A stretch of 32,888 bases of DNA, from positions 1 to 32,888 of the forward strand of contig NZ_FWFY01000019.1 in the NCBI RefSeq assembly GCF_900172345.1, written 5' to 3'. The notes below the pieces were generated by a model. The model ran no database searches. It was not told where the DNA came from and saw only the letters and a program-made list of their open reading frames with translations. The stretch is from Limimaricola soesokkakensis. GTDB taxonomy: Bacteria; Pseudomonadota; Alphaproteobacteria; Rhodobacterales; Rhodobacteraceae. The position numbers were made by a program, and so were the translations under genes. Positions 15,570-22,766 of the stretch are shown here, piece by piece (the first letter of the stretch is position 1; every line of letters begins with the position of its first letter).

Positions 15570-15986
15570 ATGAAGATTGCACATGCCTTGCTGGCGCTTG
15601 CCACCGCTGCCGGATGCGTTCGGGACGATCCGATCGCGGGTCGCAGGCTTTTCGTAGAGCACTGCGCCGTCTGTCATGGCGCCATGGGATTGGGGGATGG
15701 TCCCGCCACCGCGAGGCTGACCACACCTCCGCCCGATCTGACGCGCATTGCTGCGCGCCGTGATGGTGTTTGGCCCATGCTTGAGGTCATGAGTATCATC
15801 GATGGCTACGCGCAGCGCACCAATCCGCGCGCGGAAATGCCGGTGATCAGCGATTTTGTCGAAGGTCGATTGGTCAAATTCAACCACGGAAACGGGCAGA
15901 CTGCACGCGCACCCGAGAATCTGCTGGCGATGGTGCGATATTTAGAGAGCATCCAGTCGCCTGAGCCGACCGGCTATGCCCCTTGA
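15570..15986 (+). CDS. c-type cytochrome, probable lipoprotein
   Basis: A 138-aa exported monohaem cytochrome. The N-terminus MKIAHALLALATAAGC is a short signal peptide ending in a lipobox-like TAAGC, so the mature protein may be lipid-anchored on the periplasmic face. The haem motif CAVCH follows at about residue 31-35, and RAEMP at about residue 90 offers the axial methionine, as in class I cytochromes. GLGDGPA resembles the loop of cytochromes c that feed oxidases or nitrite/nitric oxide reductases. ATG 15570 has AGGA upstream; the frame is open further upstream without signal. The perfect FNR box indicates induction at low oxygen. Its redox partner is not in the window. Confidence 0.8.
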   Translation: MKIAHALLALATAAGCVRDDPIAGRRLFVEHCAVCHGAMGLGDGPATARLTTPPPDLTRIAARRDGVWPMLEVMSIIDGYAQRTNPRAEMPVISDFVEGRLVKFNHGNGQTARAPENLLAMVRYLESIQSPEPTGYAP

Positions 15987-16100
15987 AGCCGTAGTGCTTT
16001 CGAGGACCGTCAACTGCCGATTATGTAGATCGGCGTTTGGCTCCGCTTGGAAGACGACCGCTTCGCCCAACTCGCAACCTTGTAGCGGAAGCATCAGGGT

Positions 16101-16307
16101 TCAGGCTGCTTCGATCTCCGGCAGCTGCACATCGGCGTTCTTGAGTTGCTGCGCCATGATCTCCGTAAAGGGCAAGGTCGGGTTTGCTTCGGCAAGCATG
16201 CCGACTTTCATCCAGAATTCGGCTTGCGCATTGATCGAACGGCACATGACCGAACTGGACTTGCGCAGTTCCTCATGCAGATCGTCCCCAATTTTCACGA
16301 TCCCCAT
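16101..16307 (-). CDS. ParD-like small regulatory protein
   Basis: A 68-aa protein beginning MGIVKIGDDLHEELRKSSSVMCRSINAQAEFWMK. The short strand followed by two helices is a ribbon-helix-helix pattern, as in the ParD_like family (PF11903 type). Such proteins are recalled as neighbours of a methionine aminopeptidase gene, which is also the case here, in divergent arrangement. ATG 16307 is favoured (GTAGG upstream); a GTG at 16313 would add two residues. No ParE-like toxin is next to it, so this is not an ordinary type II toxin-antitoxin pair. A 17-bp perfect palindrome upstream is a good candidate for its own operator, controlling both divergent genes. Confidence 0.7.
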   Translation of the reverse strand: MGIVKIGDDLHEELRKSSSVMCRSINAQAEFWMKVGMLAEANPTLPFTEIMAQQLKNADVQLPEIEAA

Positions 16308-16339
16308 CGACACACCTACCGTTCATTTATATGCGAACC

Positions 16340-16356
16340 ATATATGAATCATATAT
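16340..16356. promoter_or_regulatory. 17-bp perfect palindrome between the ParD-like and map genes
   Basis: ATATATGAATCATATAT has two perfect 8-base arms around one central A, and sits 33 bases upstream of the ParD-like start and 68 bases upstream of the map start. A related half-site, TTATATGCG, lies just before it. In a GC-rich genome such an AT-rich dyad is unlikely by chance, and ribbon-helix-helix proteins bind sites of this kind. Confidence 0.6.
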
Positions 16357-16423
16357 ACCAGTAGCTGGCTGCCGGTCAATCTGATCTCCGTTGCCACACG
16401 TGGAATACGTAGGGAGGCCCGTG

Positions 16424-17278
16424 ATGGACGGCTATATCGACGTGCCGGTCGCACCAAAGGCGCAGGACGCCCGCAGAACCGAAGCCATCAAGCTCTATGG
16501 ACTGGACGCCTTCGAGGGGATGCGCCGAGCAGGTGGGTTGACGGCCAGATGCCTCGACGGCGTGTCCGATCTTGTCCGCGATGGCACTGCTTTGGCACAG
16601 ATCAACGCCTTCGTTCTCGAGTTTGCGGCCGCCCATGACGCAACGCCCGCAACACTGGGCTACAAGGGGTATCGTTACGCCTGCTGCACATCGGTCAACC
16701 ACGTGGTCTGCCACGGATTTCCGAACGAGAAGAAGTTGCGCGACGGCGATATCGTGAACGTCGATATCACACTGATCCATGACGGGTGGTATGGCGATTC
16801 AAGTCGGATGTATGTGGTTGGAAAGCCGAAGCGTGCGGCTGAACGCCTCATCCAGATCGCACATGAGGCGATGATGCAGGGTATCAGGGCGGTGCGTCCG
16901 GGTGCGCGACTCGGTGACATCGGTCATGCAATCCAGACCTACGCACATTCCGAACGCTGCTCAGTGGTCCGCGAGTTTTGTGGCCACGGCATAGGTCAGG
17001 TCTTTCATGACTCCCCCGACATCCTGAACTTCGGCAGAGCTGGAACCGGCCCCGAACTGAGGGAGGGCATGATCTTTACGGTTGAACCGATGATCAACCT
17101 GGGGCGCGCCGAGGTAAGAATGCTTGCGGACGACTGGACTGCCGTGACGCGGGACAAGTCCCTTTCGGCACAATTCGAACATTCGGTTGGCGTGACATCC
17201 GATGGTTTCGAGATTTTCACTCTCTCGCCGACGGGCGATCACATGCCAGGGATCGAGCTTAAGACCGTTCCTGCATAG
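16424..17278 (+). CDS. map: Type I methionine aminopeptidase (extra copy type)
   Basis: A 284-aa cytoplasmic peptidase that removes the initiator methionine from nascent proteins. All metal ligands of the pita-bread fold are visible: D in DIVNVDIT, D in WYGDSSRMY, H in EFCGHGIGQVFH, E in FTVEPMIN and E in AQFEHSVGV, plus the substrate His in SVNHVVCHGFP. ATG 16424 is preceded by GGGAGG; a TTG at 16391 is possible but lies outside the conserved part. The N-terminus has about 25 residues before the usual start (YIDVPVAPKAQDARRTEAIKLYGL), which may be a subfamily feature. Divergent pairing with a ParD-like gene suggests this is a regulated accessory Map beside a housekeeping copy elsewhere; that is inference. 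Confidence 0.88.
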   Translation: MDGYIDVPVAPKAQDARRTEAIKLYGLDAFEGMRRAGGLTARCLDGVSDLVRDGTALAQINAFVLEFAAAHDATPATLGYKGYRYACCTSVNHVVCHGFPNEKKLRDGDIVNVDITLIHDGWYGDSSRMYVVGKPKRAAERLIQIAHEAMMQGIRAVRPGARLGDIGHAIQTYAHSERCSVVREFCGHGIGQVFHDSPDILNFGRAGTGPELREGMIFTVEPMINLGRAEVRMLADDWTAVTRDKSLSAQFEHSVGVTSDGFEIFTLSPTGDHMPGIELKTVPA

Positions 17279-17448
17279 CGGATCTTCGACGCTACCGCAG
17301 CATCGGTCAGTTTGGGCTCAAAGCCGTCATGCGGCGGTGCGGCAGGCTCGGCCCGCCGTGATCGCACCGCGGCGTGGCGGACTTGGTAGGTTCGACCGTC
17401 GGCATGATGCTGAAGACGTGGCGGGCGTGGGGGATCGGAGGAACCGTC

Positions 17449-18081
17449 ATGCCGACCACAAACCTGCCAGCCATCCGCGCCTGCCGTTCCGCTTGGAACA
17501 AAGGCCGCATCGTTGGTCAAAAGCGTCCGCTCGAACCAAAGCATGTATGGGCGATCCGGGTCCGCCTCGAGATCGCTCAGCGGACCCGCGAGCTTGCGCT
17601 CTTTAATCTTGCGATCGACAGCAAGTTGCGAGGATGCGACCTGGTGAAAATGAAGGTCGCTGACGTGTATGCGGCCGGACAGGTCAAACACCGCGCTTCG
17701 ATCGTCCAGAGCAAAACCCAGAAGCCGGTCAGTTTCGAGATCACCGAGGGGACGCGAAAAGCCATCGCGACTTGGCTCGAAGCTCCGCAGATGGTCGGGT
17801 CGGAGCATCTCTGGCCTGGGCGCTTTCACGAACGCCGGCATATTTCGACAAGGCAATACGCCCGCCTCGTGCGGGACTGAGTGAACTCGATTGGTCTCGA
17901 GCCAAGCGCCTACGGCACCCACTCGATGTGTCGGACCAAGGTAGCGCAGATCTATCGCAAGACTGGCAATCTCCGCGCGGTGCAGCTCCTGCTCGGCCAT
18001 ACGAAGATGGATAGCACGGTGCGCTACCTCGGCGTCGAACTCGAAGATGCGCTCGCCATCGCGGAGGCGGTGGAGCTCTGA
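17449..18081 (+). pseudogene. Tyrosine recombinase inactivated by a nonsense codon
   Basis: Reading through one stop gives a ~210-aa phage-type integrase of normal short length. ATG 17449 has GGAGGAACC upstream. Box I is present (KLRGCDLVKMKVAD, with the catalytic Arg). A TGA at 17878-17880 interrupts YARLVRD/VNSIGLEPSAYGTHSM where relatives that I recall have Trp (TGG). Box II reads HSMCRTK, so the HxxR arginine is Cys (TGT; CGT expected). The rest is intact through LLGHTKMDSTVRYLG with the Tyr nucleophile. The two lesions look like single transitions (G to A and C to T). Both must revert for activity. It borders the recombinase cassette and may be its ancestor's neighbour or an older island scar. 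Confidence 0.8.
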
Positions 18082-18554
18082 GAAGTCGGGCCGATCGGTA
18101 GCGGCCGGCCCTTAGCGGCCGTTGGGAGCCCTTGCAGCGTATGCCTGCTTCCAGCCGAGAGCAGACTTCCCTTGCCGACGTAGCACGAGCGGCACCAAGG
18201 CAGACGGCCCTGGACGGTCGTGGGGCGATTGCCCCATGAACCTTAAGGGCCGCCGACGTCACCTCGTATGACCGTGAGAGCGCTCGCCAGGACCTGAACG
18301 TCATCCCCGGCTCATCATGGGCAGTATACACATTTCGGCCTGCATGATGGCTACCGCCCTGATGAACCCCACTGTCGGCTCCATGTCGGCCCTGCCTTTC
18401 TGAAATTATAATTACAAAACAGTAAGTTGTATTGTATGTCGGCTGTCGGCGACGGCCGGGGTCTTCCTCCTCGGAATGGGGATCAAACCGATGCGAGGCC
18501 TTTTGGGAACGTCTGCATCTCCCGTGCACTGAAACAGCCCACAAGGTGCACAAC
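18082..18554. other. Intergenic region with AT-rich island and repeats
   Basis: About 470 bases between the broken integrase and the DUF3987-like gene. Most of it is GC-rich without a supported gene. Bases 18401-18436 are markedly AT-rich (TTATAATTAC...), flanked on each side by a pair of TGTCGGC repeats. Promoters for the cassette probably lie here. A minus frame crossing the region (17741-18580) has an Arg/Ser-rich product without motifs. Confidence 0.5.
18373..18450 (+). repeat. Two pairs of TGTCGGC repeats flanking an AT-rich core
   Basis: TGTCGGC occurs in direct orientation at 18373-18379, 18384-18390, 18437-18443 and 18444-18450. The two pairs frame a ~46-base segment that is mostly A and T. 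Arm-type sites around a recombination core, or activator sites around a promoter, would both look like this. The position just before the cassette makes an element end possible. Confidence 0.4.
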
Positions 18555-20153
18555 ATGACGACGAAGACCCGCAAAACCACCCGGAATCAGAAGAAGAGGC
18601 AACAGGTTTTCCACAACCTCCGTGTCCGCGAGAAAGGGAAACAACGCCCCCTCATGGCAAGCGAGGAGGAGCAAATCATCGCCGTGCTTGCTCTCCGGGA
18701 ATGCCCCGAGGCCCTTTCGGTCGAGAGCCTGATCCCCAAGGGCTCTTACCTTGAGCAAATTAGCTCCTACTTCCAGAAGACCGACGTCAGCTATGTGCTG
18801 CCGCTGATCCAGCTCATCATGATCGCGTCCTCCTACCTGACGCAGGGAGGCGCCACCCTCTGGATCCCGGGACTCGGTTGCAAGCGCCCAATCCTCTGGA
18901 CCATGGCTCTGGCCTCGTCCGCGAGTTCGAAGACGCTCGCGACCGACAAGGTGGCTGAGATCCTCCTGCCGGAGGGACCAAACGACATCGTCCGCATGCT
19001 CCCCAAAGCAGGGAGCGACGCGCAGTGGATCGTCGAGGTGAAGGATCACAACGGATCCTACTGGTATCAGGACGAGGCGGGGAAGATGTTCCACATGATC
19101 CTGACGCAGTCGAACTTTGCGCGCATGAAACCCTGGATGCTGGACGCCTACTCGAACAAGCCGATCTCCAATCGGCTCAAGGGGGAGGTGGACAAACTTG
19201 AAATCGAAGACCCCCATTTCACTTTCCTGGGCCTGAGCGTCCGGGAAACCTGGACCAGCGATGTCGACGCGGCGAGCATGCTCGATGGGTTCTGCCAGCG
19301 GTTCAACTACGTGATCGCGGAGCCGCGCGCCGACACCGACATGTTCGACCATTTCCTGTATTTCGCCGGGGAAGAATTCGACGCCCGGAAGAGCGAAATT
19401 CGGGAAGTCTGGCATGCCCTGTGCGCTCAGAAGGGAGCGCTCGAGACCTACCAGTTGGACGATGAAGTTCTGCCGTATCTCGAATGCTGGTGGCGGAGCT
19501 TGCGGAGCAGTTGGGGCGACGGTGTTCTGCCGGGCTCGTTCATCCGGCGCGCGGGCTTCTCGATCCTCAGCTACCTCGTCGTCCTGCAGTTTCTGCTCGG
19601 CAAGGCGAACCGGCCGATCGATCTGGAAACTGCGGAACTGGCGACGAAGTATGCCGAATACCACCTCGAAAGCACGCTCATCATGATGCGCGAGTATGGG
19701 TCCGAGGGACGGAGCCAAGTCGAGAAGGTCGCCCGGGTCCGGGAGTCCCTGCTGGGCAACGGGTCGGCGCAGGTGACGGTCCGGGACATCCAGCGGCGGT
19801 TGAGCAAGAAGCAAAGCAAGGAGCTGACGCGGGATCGCATCGCGCAGATCCTCGGCGCGCTTGATCGGGTGGAAACGTCCAGCGACTTCTCTGACGGCAT
19901 TCTTAGCGAGGTGAAATCTCCAGAGGAAATCCGGCAGTGGAAGGCCGAGTTTCTTGCGCAGCAATATGACGCGGCCCAAGAGCGGGACCGCAAGCAGGAG
20001 GCCTGGCGGAACAGGAAGCGCCTCCAGCGGCTGCTCAAGGCCTACCGTGAGCAAGGGGGTGTTCTGCACTCTGGGGCCCTGGACGCGGATGACACCTGCA
20101 ACGTGGTGCCTCTCGCTGCCAGCCCGGGAGGCACGCGCCAGAAGGCCTCCTGA
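18555..20153 (+). CDS. DUF3987-like primase-helicase-type protein, degenerate P-loop
   Basis: A 532-aa protein. The first 100 residues are basic then helical. The central part resembles DUF3987 ATPase/helicase-like proteins: ILWTMALASSASSKTLA stands where the Walker A loop should be, WYQDEAGKMFHMIL resembles Walker B, and later blocks (FLGLSVRETW, MLDGFCQRFNYV) fit the 'LS.LG..Q...... L..GFLsRF' pattern of the family. The P-loop keeps Lys-Thr but has Ser for the glycines, so ATP hydrolysis is doubtful. The C-terminal 60 residues are a charged coil (AQERDRKQEAWRNRKRLQRLLKAYRE). ATG 18555 has AAGGTG upstream; the longer frame from 18432 is not supported. It heads the recombinase cassette. The family call is moderate; the role in transfer or replication is inferred. 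Confidence 0.55.
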   Translation: MTTKTRKTTRNQKKRQQVFHNLRVREKGKQRPLMASEEEQIIAVLALRECPEALSVESLIPKGSYLEQISSYFQKTDVSYVLPLIQLIMIASSYLTQGGATLWIPGLGCKRPILWTMALASSASSKTLATDKVAEILLPEGPNDIVRMLPKAGSDAQWIVEVKDHNGSYWYQDEAGKMFHMILTQSNFARMKPWMLDAYSNKPISNRLKGEVDKLEIEDPHFTFLGLSVRETWTSDVDAASMLDGFCQRFNYVIAEPRADTDMFDHFLYFAGEEFDARKSEIREVWHALCAQKGALETYQLDDEVLPYLECWWRSLRSSWGDGVLPGSFIRRAGFSILSYLVVLQFLLGKANRPIDLETAELATKYAEYHLESTLIMMREYGSEGRSQVEKVARVRESLLGNGSAQVTVRDIQRRLSKKQSKELTRDRIAQILGALDRVETSSDFSDGILSEVKSPEEIRQWKAEFLAQQYDAAQERDRKQEAWRNRKRLQRLLKAYREQGGVLHSGALDADDTCNVVPLAASPGGTRQKAS

Positions 20154-20269
20154 CGTCGTAGCTGGCGCAAACACGGAGGGGGCAGGGCGATGGGTCTCGC
20201 GCCCCCTTCGAAGCCTCGCCGTTGGCTCGGCGAAAAATATGTGCCGAAAATTTCAGGGTGAACGCTCTG

Positions 20270-20300
20270 GGGCCCAGTTCCTCAAAAAGGAACTGGGCCC
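20270..20300 (+). promoter_or_regulatory. 13-bp hairpin covering the ribosome site of the HTH gene
   Basis: GGGCCCAGTTCCT and AGGAACTGGGCCC pair perfectly around a CAAAA loop; the stem ends at the base before ATG 20301. The only ribosome site, AAGGA, lies in the right arm. The stem is followed by ATGTTTTTATC, so it can also act as an intrinsic terminator whose U-tract is the first codons of the gene. It thus may control HTH expression by both transcription and translation. Confidence 0.6.
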
Positions 20301-20666
20301 ATGTTTTTATCTTCTGAGATCCCCATCACTGTCGCAGACGCCGCACGCCATTTCCAGCTGCGCGAGGCGACTACCCGGAAGCTGCTGGCGGCGGCCGATA
20401 TCCGGCCAGTGGATCACAACCCGCAACGCTATGCATGGGCAGACATCTGGCAGCTCGAAGGTGCCGCCTACGTGTCAGCCGAACTTGCGGCCGAGTTCCA
20501 GAAGCCACTGCTGAAACCGGCAGTAGTCGTCTTTCTCCACTTCAAGCACCTGTCGCCGCGCACGATCACGGACCGGGCGAAGAAGGGTCGCCTTCCTGGC
20601 ATCCTTCTGGGTAGCGACTGGCGTTTCCGGGAGCGCGACATGCGCGCGGCCGCGATCCATGGCTGA
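20301..20666 (+). CDS. HTH protein, excisionase/regulator-like
   Basis: A 121-aa protein with two helix-turn-helix-like units. The first (TVADAARHFQLREATTRKLLAAADIRPVDHNPQRYAWADIWQLEG) has the 'trAA..lgv...tvrrll..g.ip....g...w...dl' layout of MerR/excisionase winged helices. The second (HLSPRTITDRAKKGRLPGILLGSDWRFRERDM) repeats the layout and ends in a basic wing. A tandem two-unit protein can bend DNA as recombination directionality factors do, or repress a promoter. The start ATG lies at the foot of the hairpin at 20270-20300, and the repeats at 20691-20843 directly after the gene are candidate binding sites. Function is inferred from fold and place. Confidence 0.65.
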   Translation: MFLSSEIPITVADAARHFQLREATTRKLLAAADIRPVDHNPQRYAWADIWQLEGAAYVSAELAAEFQKPLLKPAVVVFLHFKHLSPRTITDRAKKGRLPGILLGSDWRFRERDMRAAAIHG

Positions 20667-20690
20667 TCGCTCGGTTCATCACCCGGATCC

Positions 20691-20843
20691 TGCGCCAAAC
20701 GAACTCACCTTGCGCAGCAGAGCATCGTTTGGCGCAGTCTCACCCGAGGGCCCTTCGACATACCGGGGATGTATGGCGAGGGGTGTCCGGCTGAAACCAC
20801 CCTGATTTCCGGCATTTCGCGCCAAACCGGCTGATTTGGCGCA
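20691..20843. repeat. Four TTTGGCGC units in two inverted pairs
   Basis: GCGCCAAA/TTTGGCGC occurs at 20692-20699, 20728-20735, 20819-20826 and 20835-20842. The first pair has 12-bp perfect arms (TGCGCCAAACGA / TCGTTTGGCGCA) over 22 bases; the second has 8-bp arms over 8 bases. The array fills the gap between the HTH gene and the first large recombinase. It is either a set of operators for the HTH protein or a recombination core with paired recombinase sites. Confidence 0.6.
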
Positions 20844-20942
20844 ATGGCTGACCCCGGTCTTCCGCGGCCTGTCCGGGAGCGCGGAGAGGCTGTTGGCCGA
20901 ACCTCTCCGACCTCCCGGACCTCCCCAGAGAAAGACGACAAA

Positions 20943-22766
20943 ATGACCATCACCAATCTCAAGCAGGTGGAAGAATACCTGCCCGAACTGGGCTACGCCC
21001 CGAGTTTTGAAAAGAACCTGCGGGCTTCGATCCGCAAGAGCGCCGAGATCTACAAGACCGAGCTGGAGCGCATTCCGGCAGACCTCGCCGAGTTCGATCG
21101 CAAATGGGGGCGGGGCCGTGTGCGCCACGTGCCTGCGCCGTTCCGCGAGGCTGACAAGTTCCGAACCTGGCGGAAGCACAACCGCATGGTGCTTCGACGC
21201 CTCTCAGGCGCTTCGGTCCCACCCGTCTTGGGCACCGAATGGAGCACGCTGCTCGCCTTCGTGAAGGAGAACCAGGGACCGGGAAAACTGCTCGGCGCCA
21301 ACTCGCACCTCACATTCGGCGTGCTGGCGCGCACGGCCTCGGCGGCCGGTGTCAGGCCGGCGGAGATCACCGATGACTGGGTGAACCGGGTGGCGGTCGG
21401 CCTCGAGACCAGCCAGCGGAAATCTCTCCGCCGCGGGATCGCCCGCTTCAACGCGATAATCGCCAAGCGGACCTGCCGGCCCGAGATGGAGCACCTGTTG
21501 CCTGTGAAGGAAGTGGCGCAGCCCGTCGCTCTCCGGCCCGCCGGCAACCGCTGGCTCCGCAGCGCAGGGCATCCCGGGGCCCGTGTGCTCTGGACGGAGT
21601 TCGACGAGATCATCGCGCGGAAGAAGCATGGCGAGGACGCGCCACTGGCTGGTGCGCCGGTCCAGTTCAAGTCGAACTCCGAGAAGTCCTACGCGGAATC
21701 GCTGAATTGGCTGCTGGGCGGCCTCGTGGCCGAGGACCTGATCGAGGACGGCGCGGACCTCGCCGAGGTCATCACCCATGCCAATCTCGTCACGGCGATA
21801 AACTACTGGATCACGGCACGCCGGGCTCGGGGTCAGAGCATCAAGACCAGCACGCTGCACAACCACGTCTCCCGGCTCGTGCACCTGGCAACGACCTACC
21901 TCGATCTGGCACCCAGGGAAGCGGACCGGCTGCGCAAGCTCCGGAAGAAGCCCACGGTCCGGACGGTCTCGGTCGGGAAGATGTCGCAGACGCGAGAGGA
22001 CTGGATCAAGGAGTTCGATCTCGATCCGGCCAAGCAGGAGCGCGCGCATCGCCTGCCGGAGGATCTGATGGCGCGGGCCGAACGCGTGCTCGCAAAGGAG
22101 CGAGCCGGCAAGAGACTGCGCCCAATCGAGATGATGGATGCCCTGCGCGCCGGGGTTGCAGCGACGATCGCGGCCATTCTCTTCCGGGCCTCGCCCGTGC
22201 GTTCAGCCAACCTGCGCACTCTTCGCATGCGCGGGGAGGGAGCGGAATTCGATCTCACCGCCTTTGAGCGCGATAAGCGTCTGGCGGAGCTACGGTTGTC
22301 GATCCCGGGCGAGCAGGTGAAGAACGAGACGCATATCGACGAAATCGCCGACGACGACTTGGCCCCCGTTCTTACCTGGTATCTGCAGGAAATCCGTCCC
22401 CGCCTGGTCTCGGCTCATCCGTTCAACAAGCCCTATACGGACAGCGATTACCTGTTCCCGTCGACCACCGATCGCCCCATGGAGCGGTCGAACTTCTCGG
22501 AGATGTTCAGGCGCGCTTGCCTCGAAGTGAACTTCGTCATGACCATGCACCAGGCGCGCCATGTCTGCGCCTACTGGATCCTTTCCGTGGATCCGAACGC
22601 ATGGGACGAGGCCGCTGCTCTGCTGGGCGATAACGAGCTCACGGTGCGGAAATACTATGCCTGGATGAACAAGCGGCGGGCCTCGCAGGCTGGCCGGGCC
22701 AAGCTTCAGCAGGCCCGCAAGGGCGTTCGCAAGCACCGTCCGGGAGCGTTCGACAATGCGGCATGA
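20943..22766 (+). CDS. Large tyrosine recombinase (607 aa)
   Basis: A site-specific recombinase longer than phage integrases, because about 400 residues precede the catalytic domain. The catalytic part, from about residue 410, shows box I FRASPVRSANLRTLRM (catalytic Arg, RxxN), a Lys-bearing strand region, box II MHQARHVCAYWIL (HxxRH), and LLGDNELTVRKYYAWMN, where Asn replaces the usual third His/Trp and Tyr is the nucleophile. ATG 20943 is preferred because AGAGAAAG lies upstream; ATG 20844 would add 33 Pro/Arg-rich residues and begins inside the repeat array. The stop overlaps the next recombinase gene by 11 bases, so the two are translationally coupled and may work as a heteromer. Confidence 0.85.
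   Translation: MTITNLKQVEEYLPELGYAPSFEKNLRASIRKSAEIYKTELERIPADLAEFDRKWGRGRVRHVPAPFREADKFRTWRKHNRMVLRRLSGASVPPVLGTEWSTLLAFVKENQGPGKLLGANSHLTFGVLARTASAAGVRPAEITDDWVNRVAVGLETSQRKSLRRGIARFNAIIAKRTCRPEMEHLLPVKEVAQPVALRPAGNRWLRSAGHPGARVLWTEFDEIIARKKHGEDAPLAGAPVQFKSNSEKSYAESLNWLLGGLVAEDLIEDGADLAEVITHANLVTAINYWITARRARGQSIKTSTLHNHVSRLVHLATTYLDLAPREADRLRKLRKKPTVRTVSVGKMSQTREDWIKEFDLDPAKQERAHRLPEDLMARAERVLAKERAGKRLRPIEMMDALRAGVAATIAAILFRASPVRSANLRTLRMRGEGAEFDLTAFERDKRLAELRLSIPGEQVKNETHIDEIADDDLAPVLTWYLQEIRPRLVSAHPFNKPYTDSDYLFPSTTDRPMERSNFSEMFRRACLEVNFVMTMHQARHVCAYWILSVDPNAWDEAAALLGDNELTVRKYYAWMNKRRASQAGRAKLQQARKGVRKHRPGAFDNAA

Noticed and set aside
18483-20174. 563-codon open frame on the minus strand
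   Set aside because: It lies antisense to the DUF3987-like gene; its product is rich in Arg, Leu and Asp without motifs, as expected from the opposite strand of a GC-rich gene.
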